64,000 bases of DNA, taken from contig NZ_CP156891.1 in the NCBI RefSeq assembly GCF_019249795.2, positions 558,001-622,000 on the forward strand. The letters run 5' to 3'. The DNA comes from Segatella copri. Its GTDB lineage: Bacteria; Bacteroidota; Bacteroidia; Bacteroidales; Bacteroidaceae. Made by a program: the position numbers and the translations under genes. Shown one piece after another: positions 38,067 through 45,153 of this stretch; the first letter of the stretch is position 1; the number at the start of each line of letters is the position of its first letter. Under the pieces are notes generated by a model. That model worked only from the letters and a program-made list of their open reading frames with translations, was not told the DNA's origin and made no database searches.

Positions 38067-40844
38067 TCATTTCAGATGGATGGTCTGTGTTTTCCCCGTG
38101 ATATCAGTTACCACGGCGATCCCCCCATCATGAATCTCGACCTTCTCATATTTGGCATCAACTATCACCTTGCCTTTTAAGGTCATAATACCCCAATATC
38201 TTGGAATCTCTTCAAAGGCACAATAGGCACCAACAGGTTGCGCTATGCTGCGATAAAGGGGTGGCACGACAACTCTGCCATCCACTTTTATGCCCCATTT
38301 CTTTCCAGCCTGATATAATTCCACATGTCCTGCTTCTGACTTCTCATGCAAAAGAATCATCTCGCTTGCTTCCTTTTTCTTCTCCTGTAACATCATCTCA
38401 TCATAGTATTTCTTGCCAAGGCGAGGCATTACAATATGAAGATCTTCATTTTCATTCTTTGGGTTATTGCATCCAATATAGGTCTTCTTCAAATATGAAT
38501 CCACCAGGTAGTAGTCCTGCTTGCTGTCCATAACCACGATACAACCACAACGAAGAGTGGCACACATCCAATACACATGTTCATAATCACCACGCAAGAA
38601 ACATACTCGATTACTATCTATAGTAGCCTTCATCATCAAGCCATTGCCTCCTTCATAATAGTACCATTCCTGGCAACCACTATCTACTAAATAATTATAA
38701 CGATATATCAGGTAATCCCCAAAATTGAACAGGTCATATTTGGAAGGGCAATATGGCCAAGAGAAATGTTCGTAGGTGCGAGACATATAAACATCTCCAT
38801 ATTTGATGAACTCCCAACCTTCTAGCGTAACCACCTTTGGAACATCGTAAACATTGGAACCATCGTCAATAATAGCTCCAGACAACAGGTCATAATAGCA
38901 GACCTCCTTTCTGCAATGTCGGTAGAACAGGATGTTGCCATCCAACAGTTTCATGTCATAGTAATCGCCTGGCTCCAAGACCTGTTCTCCTTGTCGGTTC
39001 ACTACCGTCATCTTTCCATCAGGAAGCTTGATGATGGCAAACTCCCCTCTACTGTTCACAAACTCACGATACTGTATCGTTTGGAGCAATTCTTCATGGC
39101 TCATCACCATCATCATTTCTGAGTCTGGATGAATCTGAATATCGTCTTGTTCCCCGTTCATTAGGAAAAACTCTCTATCCTTCGGAGTCTCCTTTCTCTT
39201 GCCAACTTTCAGCTTTCCCTCGAACATAGCATTCCAGTTCCATACTTGCGAAGGCAACCCGAACACCCGATATAGTCCCACATTATCTATAATTACGCAG
39301 TTCTTCTTTCCCTTAGCCACTCGCAATCCTCGTCCCACCATCTGCAGGTACTTGGCAAGCGACAAGGTAGGACGAGCCAACTGCACAAACTCAATATCCG
39401 GGCAGTCAAATCCCTCCGAGAATATGTCCACATTCACCAACACCTGTATAGAAGCAAGTCTATCGCCAACTCCATCAGCAACCCGCAAGCAAGTAGCATC
39501 CAGGCGGTCCCATCCCGCACAATCTGGCGAGACCTTTGATGGTCCGCCAACCTTAGAGCGTAGCGGTTCAGAGCGACGAGGAGGAGCGGTTTCCTCCCTC
39601 GCTCCTGAGGAGAGAGGGCCGGGGTGAGAGGTGGAGCCCTCTTTAATGGTAAAGAGGGACGGGGTGATTTTCGAAGAATTGACAGGGTGATTCGAAAAAG
39701 AAAGATTAGAAGCTTTGAACCTTTCAATAAGTTCTTTTCGTAAAGAACTTGGCGTTTTACTATCAATAGCAACAGCCGCTATGCCGTGTTCTCTGTAGAA
39801 CTCGGCAATAGCATTAGCATGACTGATATTGATAGCATACACGATGCCCTTTCTATCTTTACCATATTCTTCCAAACTCCGATAGAGCCTTTCGATGCTC
39901 GGCTTTTTATTCAGCAACATATCCATTTCTTTGTTCTGGTAGTCACCATCAGCCCCTCGCTTCTGCAAGGAGTCGATGAGCCCTTGCGTCACACCATCCG
40001 ATTTGATGCTCACAAAATCGTATGTCGCCAATCTTCCCTTGCTGATAAATTCAGGAACACTCCACGACTGCACCAAGACATCAAACAGATCAGTGAATCC
40101 CTTACCATTCAATCGGCAAGGAGTAGCCGTCAGTCCCAAGAACTTAGCTTTCGGGAATCTCTCCCACATTCCCTTATAGGTCTTGGCAAGCGCATGGTGC
40201 GCCTCGTCAATCACTATCATTCCCGGTTCTTCCTCTATCTCGTCATAGTGCTTCGACAACCATTGTATCGACACAGCCTTGATAGGAACATTGAATGCGC
40301 TAGCCGACAAACAATCTGGCGAGACCTTTGATGCTCCACTCATCCCCAGGTGGTCACCAAGTCCCTCAGCAGGCCGCAAGCAAGCAGCACCCAGGCGGTC
40401 CCATCCCGCACAATCTGGCGAGACCTTTGATGGTCCGCCAACCTTAGAGCGAAGCGGTTCCGAGCACCGAGTAGGGCGGTTTCCTCCCTCTCCCCTGAGG
40501 GTGAGAGGGTCGGGGTGAGAGGTGGAGCCTCCCTTAAGGGTAAGGGAGGACGGGTGGGTTTTCGAAAAATTCCCCTCTTTAATGGTAAAGAGGGACGGGG
40601 TGATTTTAGAAAAAACTCTTTCAATAGTTTCTCGAATCTGAGAAACCAACTCCCTTCTATGGGCAACAATCCAAACATTGCAATTGGAATGTTCCCTCAA
40701 AAACGATTCTACGACCGAAGCGAGTAGAACCGTTTTACCCGTACCAGTTGGCATTTGTGCCATCACGGACCGATGAAGGCGCAACGCCTTCTCAATCCGT
40801 TCCTTCATATCCTCTTGGTAATCAAATAACTTTATTTCCTTCAT
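38067..40844 (-). CDS. DEAD/DEAH-box helicase with C-terminal WG repeats, carrying two in-frame repeat insertions
   Basis: 925 residues. Helicase motifs are complete: Walker A MPTGTGKT (about 31-38), VIDEAHHA, GLTATPCRLNG, and motif VI QMVGRGLRVAKGKK. The C-terminal 350 residues form beta-rich WG-type repeats (KKWGIKVDGRVVVPPLYRS, YWGIMTLKGKVIVDAKYEK). Residues about 78-178 and 388-462 do not belong to any helicase. They are translated copies of the interspersed palindromic repeat and share SKITPSLFTIKEG and SEPLRSKVGGPSKVSPDCAG. Both keep the frame, so without them the protein would be about 750 residues. The gene overlaps the 78-residue ORF upstream by 1 bp. Its role could be defence or repair. 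Confidence 0.85.
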   Translation of the reverse strand: MKEIKLFDYQEDMKERIEKALRLHRSVMAQMPTGTGKTVLLASVVESFLREHSNCNVWIVAHRRELVSQIRETIERVFSKITPSLFTIKEGNFSKTHPSSLTLKGGSTSHPDPLTLRGEGGNRPTRCSEPLRSKVGGPSKVSPDCAGWDRLGAACLRPAEGLGDHLGMSGASKVSPDCLSASAFNVPIKAVSIQWLSKHYDEIEEEPGMIVIDEAHHALAKTYKGMWERFPKAKFLGLTATPCRLNGKGFTDLFDVLVQSWSVPEFISKGRLATYDFVSIKSDGVTQGLIDSLQKRGADGDYQNKEMDMLLNKKPSIERLYRSLEEYGKDRKGIVYAINISHANAIAEFYREHGIAAVAIDSKTPSSLRKELIERFKASNLSFSNHPVNSSKITPSLFTIKEGSTSHPGPLSSGAREETAPPRRSEPLRSKVGGPSKVSPDCAGWDRLDATCLRVADGVGDRLASIQVLVNVDIFSEGFDCPDIEFVQLARPTLSLAKYLQMVGRGLRVAKGKKNCVIIDNVGLYRVFGLPSQVWNWNAMFEGKLKVGKRKETPKDREFFLMNGEQDDIQIHPDSEMMMVMSHEELLQTIQYREFVNSRGEFAIIKLPDGKMTVVNRQGEQVLEPGDYYDMKLLDGNILFYRHCRKEVCYYDLLSGAIIDDGSNVYDVPKVVTLEGWEFIKYGDVYMSRTYEHFSWPYCPSKYDLFNFGDYLIYRYNYLVDSGCQEWYYYEGGNGLMMKATIDSNRVCFLRGDYEHVYWMCATLRCGCIVVMDSKQDYYLVDSYLKKTYIGCNNPKNENEDLHIVMPRLGKKYYDEMMLQEKKKEASEMILLHEKSEAGHVELYQAGKKWGIKVDGRVVVPPLYRSIAQPVGAYCAFEEIPRYWGIMTLKGKVIVDAKYEKVEIHDGGIAVVTDITGKTQTIHLK
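39458..39680 (+). repeat. palindromic interspersed repeat, copy A (inside the helicase gene)
   Basis: The left part (39458-39512) and core cggtcccatcccgcac to the end tttcgaag match copy B. Hairpins: ggcgagacc/ggtccgcc at 39526-39548, a cctgagg-centred stem near 39595-39618, and ccctcttt/aaagaggg at 39637-39658. It lies antisense to the host gene, in frame. Confidence 0.85.
40310..40612 (+). repeat. palindromic interspersed repeat, copy B (inside the helicase gene)
   Basis: The longest copy. A partial duplicate of the tggcgagacctttgatg segment sits at its left end (40316-40335), followed by a full copy. Hairpins: ggcgagacc/ggtccgcc (40418-40440), a cctgagg-centred stem (40487-40510), and cctccctt/aagggagg (40528-40549), then a second ccctcttt/aaagaggg (about 40573-40594). 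Same orientation as copy A. Confidence 0.85.
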
Positions 40845-41080
40845 TATTTAAGGGTCTCGTTGACTTTACTCCAGTCTTTATTCATCAAATCCTCGATGAT
40901 GCTATGGATCTTCAAGGCATATTTTGTTCTAGGATGATTGCCATACTGTGTTCCTCTCAGAATACCTTCATAGAAGATGGTTACGATGATTTCAGTCTGT
41001 TTTCTATACATCATATATTCATATTCATCATATTTCTTGTTGCAGAGGAAGAATTTGTGTTGGGTGTTGTTGATTTCCAT
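40844..41080 (-). CDS. 78-residue protein coupled to the helicase
   Basis: 78 residues: MEINNTQHKFFLCNKKYDEY to the end KVNETLK. It is charged, with two or three predicted helices and no membrane segment or metal motif. Its TAA overlaps the helicase ATG by one base (TAATG), which points to translational coupling and a shared role. I do not recognise a family. It may be a small accessory or regulatory subunit of the helicase. Its upstream region is shared with the divergent toxin-like gene and contains a 16-bp palindrome. Confidence 0.65.
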   Translation of the reverse strand: MEINNTQHKFFLCNKKYDEYEYMMYRKQTEIIVTIFYEGILRGTQYGNHPRTKYALKIHSIIEDLMNKDWSKVNETLK

Positions 41081-41111
41081 AATGTATATTTATAATAATT
41101 ATTCTTAATTA

Positions 41112-41127
41112 TTCACTTAAAAGTGAA
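41112..41127. promoter_or_regulatory. 16-bp palindrome, candidate operator
   Basis: ttcacttaaaagtgaa, a perfect inverted repeat, 20 bp upstream of the -7 element (TATTTTTG, 41148-41155) of the toxin-like gene, thus covering its -33 region. It may be the operator for the HTH partner at 44533. Confidence 0.5.
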
Positions 41128-41180
41128 CAAGCTATCAATAAAATTATTATTTTTGCATTGCATATTAAAGAATTATAATT

Positions 41181-41525
41181 ATGACACAAGTAACATTAAA
41201 GACAATAGAGCAGAATGACAACGTAGGCATGTTTTCTATCTGCTTCGATGGAAACTCCGAAAGCGAATTTGAAAAATTCCTGATGGAGTTTAAGGACAAT
41301 GCGACATACAATAAAGACTTCAATGCCATATTATTGGCTTTATCCAAAATTATCGATAAGGGAGCATTAGAAAGATTCTTCCGTATCGAAGGAAGAATGA
41401 ACGACCATGTTAGTGCTTTATCTATCGATTCCCGCAAACTCCGCCTATACTGCCTAAGAATATCCGACCAGATACTTATCTTAGGAAATGGTGGTGTTAA
41501 ACTATCACGCACATACCAAGAGTAA
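41181..41525 (+). pseudogene. toxin-like (RelE/HigB-type) gene, 5' part, cut by IS66
   Basis: 114 codons starting MTQVTLKTIEQNDNVGMF. The central region FFRIEGRMNDHVSALSIDSR followed by KLRLYCLRISDQILILGNGG resembles RelE/HigB-like toxins. The stop codon is supplied by the terminal bases of the IS66 element (taa of its gtaacc end). The missing C-terminus is found on the other side of the element at 44426-44527 in an open frame, and an HTH gene follows 5 bp later. Before insertion this was probably a toxin-antitoxin operon. The toxin assignment is moderate. Confidence 0.65.
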
Positions 41526-41614
41526 CCATCTATATTTCCATACACCCTCTGAACCACCTTTATGTAAAGGCGATTCAAGAGATGTTAAAAATAAAAAATG
41601 ATTGGATTTAACAT

Positions 41615-43528
41615 TTATTTTTGCATAAAGCAAGGCAAAAGTGCCACTTTTTCTGCTGTACAAACAGGCTTGGCAGTAAGACGACTAACTAGCTCCTTGA
41701 TGTAACACCCAGGAGATAACTTGTTCATATTACAGCTTTCTATGACAGAAAACATGAAGGCATAGTCAAGCGCAGAATCTTCACTGCCGATGTTCAGACA
41801 GTTTTTAAGATTCAGCTTGATGTGTCTCATCATTTGTTCTGCCAGGTTGTTAGACAACTCAAGGTTGCCATCCTGCAAAATGGTTTGCATTGCCGACCAT
41901 TCAGTCTTGATATATTTAAGAGCCTTCTTTGTCAAAGCGCCCAAGCCTTTGTAATTCGATCTAGCAAATCGCTCAAACTTCTCTTTGATTCGGTCCATGA
42001 TAGGCTTGCTCCTTTGAAGCCTTTCCACAAGAACCTGGTCGGCTGTTAAACCTGCCTTCTTGCAGTCATGCTCGATTCCAAATAGTCTACCTATCTCATC
42101 GATAAACCACATAGACAAGGAATGATTCTCTTCCAAGGACTCTACGAACTTTCGCCTTATATGTGTCAGGCATGCTGAACGATGTTGATCAGGATGAAGT
42201 TCATCATCGTCATACACCTTATATACTACATAACCGTCAGTAGTAAAGAAGCCGATAAAGTTGTCCAAGAACTGACGGATTGCCTTGAGGCCACGACTCC
42301 CATGCTCGTATATAAACCACACGAGCTTCTGAACATTAGCCTTGATTCCCCAAAAATAACGCTTCAAGTATTTACGGACACCTTCATCTGTCTTCACACC
42401 AACAAGACCTGAGGTCTCATCAATCATCCAATTGTGAGTCTTCTTGATAGTCGCCTCCCAGACATCTTTCATTTCCTTGCGGATATAAGAGATTATCTTA
42501 TGTACGATGACTCCCAAGGTTTTCTCGTTCATATTCAATCCCATATGAGATAGCTTCTCTACAATTCTCGTAAATGGAGTATTGTAAGCGAAATGCTCGG
42601 TAAGAACATAAGTTATCAGTTCCAAGTCAAAGGAAACACCTTTAATCAAGCGGGTATTAGGACGAGTGACTCCACCTCCATGCCCAGGAACATAATAGCT
42701 TGCCACCTCGTAGAAATGCTCTTCGTAATGCTCAGGAATACGAATCAACTCACGATACCACCAAGTCTCCACTTCCCCATCGCGTTTCACAAAGTGTCCT
42801 CCTTCAGGAAGGGTAAAATACTCATGAAGCATATGATAGATAGGAGCAGTCGTATATGGCTTGTTCTTCTGATAATCTGTGCGAGTAGAACGCTTGTCCA
42901 ATGCTTTTTTCTTCTTTTTTGCAGGAGTCTGGTCACCTGATGCAGAAGACGGAGTAGATGGAACGTCATCATTGGAATCTTCAGGCCAATCAGACTTTTC
43001 TTCTTCTCTCGTAACCTCTTTGCCAGACTTCAGCAAATTCTTTTGCTCAGCATTACGCTTGAACCGTTGGCGCTGGCGATAACGGGCCAGCCATTGTGCC
43101 TCCGATGCAGAGAGCGAAGACTTTTCAAGCATCGAAGTGAGCTTTGTAATCTTCTCATTCAAGGAAGCTATCAAGTTATCCGATGCCTTCTGGTGGTTGG
43201 CGCTATCCTTCATAATACGCTTTACATTTTCCAGGTTCTCCTCTCGCAGATGCTTAAGTTCCTCCTTATGGCGCTCAGCCTGTTCCTTCATCTGCTGCAT
43301 ATAGAAATCCTTCATATTGTCCTGCTGAGCCTTGAAGAACTGGCGATCCTCCTCACGCTGACGTTCGAAATCGGCACGCAAGGCTTGATCGTGAGCTATC
43401 AAATCTACCTGCCCACGATTCGCTGTTGCCATCTCATCCTTGAGACGAGCTATCTCAGCATAAGCAAAACGTAACTTCATTTCGTCATTCATGCCTACAA
43501 AGGTACTACTTTTTTCTGACATATGCAA
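41615..43528 (-). CDS. tnpC: IS66 transposase (TnpC)
   Basis: 637 residues. A coiled-coil N-terminus (about 15-150) and an HTH/zinc-finger-like region precede the DDE core: WMIDETSG, FFTTDGYVVY, and SNNLAEQMMRHIKLNLKNCL with the last acidic residue. All three acidic residues are in place, so the enzyme may be active. A consensus -7 element (TACCTTTG, complement of 43498-43505) lies inside the first codons, just before an in-frame ATG at 43492. That ATG may be an alternative start. It is the third gene of IS66 element 1. Confidence 0.93.
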   Translation of the reverse strand: MHMSEKSSTFVGMNDEMKLRFAYAEIARLKDEMATANRGQVDLIAHDQALRADFERQREEDRQFFKAQQDNMKDFYMQQMKEQAERHKEELKHLREENLENVKRIMKDSANHQKASDNLIASLNEKITKLTSMLEKSSLSASEAQWLARYRQRQRFKRNAEQKNLLKSGKEVTREEEKSDWPEDSNDDVPSTPSSASGDQTPAKKKKKALDKRSTRTDYQKNKPYTTAPIYHMLHEYFTLPEGGHFVKRDGEVETWWYRELIRIPEHYEEHFYEVASYYVPGHGGGVTRPNTRLIKGVSFDLELITYVLTEHFAYNTPFTRIVEKLSHMGLNMNEKTLGVIVHKIISYIRKEMKDVWEATIKKTHNWMIDETSGLVGVKTDEGVRKYLKRYFWGIKANVQKLVWFIYEHGSRGLKAIRQFLDNFIGFFTTDGYVVYKVYDDDELHPDQHRSACLTHIRRKFVESLEENHSLSMWFIDEIGRLFGIEHDCKKAGLTADQVLVERLQRSKPIMDRIKEKFERFARSNYKGLGALTKKALKYIKTEWSAMQTILQDGNLELSNNLAEQMMRHIKLNLKNCLNIGSEDSALDYAFMFSVIESCNMNKLSPGCYIKELVSRLTAKPVCTAEKVALLPCFMQK

Positions 43529-43582
43529 GTTTTTTCGAATATTTTTTATAACTAAAATACTAATAATCAGATAGTTGAGCCA

Positions 43583-43939
43583 TCAAACAACATCTTCTTT
43601 TATCTGCATTTTAGTGACTTGAACACCCTCTGTAAGCGTAACGAAGTCGCTCCAGCAAATTTTGTAGCAGGAACGCTGTTCGTCGAATACAGGCAAAAAG
43701 AATTTTTCATCATCCAAGCGGATTTTTGTCAATTCAAAGCGGCGGCGACCACGATAGAGAATCTTCATTGTACGAAGATTCTTCGACATAAATATAAAAA
43801 CCGATTCCTCGATATAAGGATCAAGCCCCATTTGGCTACGAACTACTTCTGTGAGCGTATCGATATCCTTACGCATATCCATAGGACCAGAATAAAAATA
43901 GTACTTCTGTCTACTTGTAAAGGATATCATTTCAGCCAA
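43583..43939 (-). CDS. tnpB: IS66 accessory protein TnpB
   Basis: 118 residues with the family opening MISFTSRQKYYFYSGPMDMR and the conserved FIMSKNLRTMKILYRGRRRFEL (corresponding to the usual N.R...K.L.....G). IS66 needs TnpA, TnpB and TnpC for transposition. Its start overlaps the TnpA stop by 8 bp, and TnpC follows 54 bp later. Confidence 0.92.
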   Translation of the reverse strand: MAEMISFTSRQKYYFYSGPMDMRKDIDTLTEVVRSQMGLDPYIEESVFIFMSKNLRTMKILYRGRRRFELTKIRLDDEKFFLPVFDEQRSCYKICWSDFVTLTEGVQVTKMQIKEDVV

Positions 43940-44348
43940 CTATTTTGTGCAACAAAGCTGTAATCTCATTTACACTTGTCTCGCAAAGTGACAACTCCAT
44001 CCCATTGCTGAACGATATGTGCATCGAGACGATACTGTATGTCGGGATAGAAGGAGCAGCCACAGGCATGGTCGGTTCTTCTGGCTTGCAAGAGTCCACA
44101 CTTGAAGAAGCTGAGTTGACACTTGCTGCCGACTCAATCTCCAAGGGAACAAGAGACTTGTCACCATTAGGAGAAGCTGCCAACTTAGACTTGCTATTCC
44201 AAAAACACTTACGATAGTATCGAAGCACATTAGGATAAACATAACTACTGTCATCACAAAATTGTTTGAGAGAACGACCACGACCATACATCTCGAACTC
44301 ACGAATGATGGCTGCGTAATCAACTTTTGCTTTCTTCTTATTTTCCAT
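43932..44348 (-). CDS. tnpA: IS66 accessory protein TnpA
   Basis: 138 residues. The N-terminal helical part (YAAIIREFEMYGRGRSLKQF) is the DNA-binding TnpA-like region. A Ser/Ala-rich linker and the C-terminal MHISFSNGMELSLCETSVNE complete the usual layout (the 'NG-xxL' end is typical of IS66 orf1). First gene of the element, 25 bp from the promoter. Confidence 0.88.
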   Translation of the reverse strand: MENKKKAKVDYAAIIREFEMYGRGRSLKQFCDDSSYVYPNVLRYYRKCFWNSKSKLAASPNGDKSLVPLEIESAASVNSASSSVDSCKPEEPTMPVAAPSIPTYSIVSMHISFSNGMELSLCETSVNEITALLHKIVG

Positions 44349-44425
44349 TTGTTACCATTTTTTAATCGGCAGCAAAGGTAATACTTATTTTTTAGCGGGC
44401 AATATGGAGAAGTAGATGGTTACTA

Positions 44426-44527
44426 CAGACTTTTGACAAAGTTCTGCTCAAAGCCCAAGAGAAGGGCATCATTACCATTGAAAAGAATATGATAACAGAT
44501 ATAGAAAGTGCAACCTTTGAAATTTAA
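44426..44527 (+). pseudogene. 3' remnant of the IS66-split toxin-like gene
   Basis: Open frame directly after the IS end, reading QTFDKVLLKAQEKGIITIEK to the TAA at 44525-44527. It continues the gene at 41181. The HTH gene starts 5 bp later, as in a two-gene operon. Confidence 0.6.
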
Positions 44528-44532
44528 GCATT

Positions 44533-44799
44533 ATGATACAGAACAAATTATTCCGTGATTGCCTCGCTGCGATACCTGCCGAGCAAAAGGCAGAGTTCGA
44601 TTTGTCTTTCGGTATTGCCGAGCGCATTAGTGAGATTCTGAAAGCCAAGGGTCTCACCCAAAAGGATTTCGCCCGCTTGCTCAACAAGCGAGACTCAGAA
44701 ATCTCAAAATGGCTAACAGGCAGACATAACTTCACGACTCAAACCATTGCTCGTATAGAAACTGCCTTAGGAAGTAAACTCATTAGCATAGCCCATTGA
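44533..44799 (+). CDS. XRE-family HTH protein, likely antitoxin of the split pair
   Basis: 88 residues. Residues 35-85 form a Cro/C1-type helix-turn-helix: KGLTQKDFARLLNKRDSEIS followed by KWLTGRHNFTTQTIARIETA. The N-terminal part (RDCLAAIPAEQKAEFDLSFG) resembles antitoxins of HigA type. Five bases separate it from the remnant of the toxin-like gene. With the toxin gene broken by IS66 the antitoxin would be orphaned and its promoter cut off, unless it is read from the IS. Confidence 0.8.
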   Translation: MIQNKLFRDCLAAIPAEQKAEFDLSFGIAERISEILKAKGLTQKDFARLLNKRDSEISKWLTGRHNFTTQTIARIETALGSKLISIAH

Positions 44800-44830
44800 T
44801 TGGGCTATGCCAATAAGCATATTCTAAAAC

Positions 44831-44870
44831 ACCAAGAAATTCACAATAAATCAACAAAATCCCCCGAATA
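44831..44870 (+). repeat. partial third copy of the shared 72-bp promoter-region sequence
   Basis: caccaagaaattcacaataaa aligns with caccaaggaaatcacaagaaa in the copy at 54083, followed by aatcccccgaata as downstream of the copy at 49961. The promoter end is missing. AT-rich sequence with taaact repeats fills the rest to 44905. Confidence 0.45.
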
Positions 44871-44907
44871 CAAGTTGTAAACTATAAACTATTAACTTTA
44901 AACTTCC

Positions 44908-44989
44908 CTCTCCCAGCGGTCCCATCCCGCACAATTTGGCGAGGGCTTTGATGCCCCGCCATCCTTAGAGTGTAGCGGTTCCGAGCACC
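44908..44989 (+). repeat. palindromic interspersed repeat, copy C (cut by IS66 element 2)
   Basis: Matches the left half of the repeat: cggtcccatcccgcacaat, tggcgagggctttgatgccc, then gcggttccgagcacc, where it stops exactly at the IS66 end. Its first hairpin is gggc/gccc where copies A, B, D and E have gacc/ggtc, a compensatory change. The right half is missing on the far side of the IS. Confidence 0.8.
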
Positions 44990-45035
44990 GTAAGTATCCG
45001 CTCAACTCCGTATTGCATAGCTCAAAAAAATATTG

Positions 45036-45043
45036 TACCTTTG
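45036..45043 (+). promoter_or_regulatory. inward promoter at the left end of IS66 element 2
   Basis: TACCTTTG on the plus strand 46 bp inside the IS. It would produce RNA antisense to the 3' end of the transposase gene. A cctccat/atggagg hairpin follows at 45091-45116. Confidence 0.5.
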
Positions 45044-45153
45044 CACGGCGGCATCATTTTTCTAATTTTGAGACAAGCATACGCAATTTAGCCCTCCATC
45101 AGCACAAGCTAATGGAGGTTATACCTTAATTTGACTAAACATTAAATTCATTT

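Larger units (their letters stand above)
41522..44423 (-). mobile_element. IS66-family element 1 (complete, three ORFs)
   Basis: Imperfect terminal inverted repeats of about 27 bp: gtaaccatctatatttccat at 41522 and the complement of the right end reading gtaaccatctacttctccat from 44423. Contains the three standard IS66 genes in one orientation behind a right-end promoter (TACCTTTG, complement of 44373-44380). The eight bases on each side (41514-41521 and 44424-44431) do not match. It interrupts a toxin-like gene. Confidence 0.85.

Noticed and set aside
41522..44431. Eight-bp target duplications around the IS66 elements
   Set aside because: I compared the octamers next to each proposed end for all three elements and none match. 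Either the ends are misplaced by a few bases or the flanks were rearranged.
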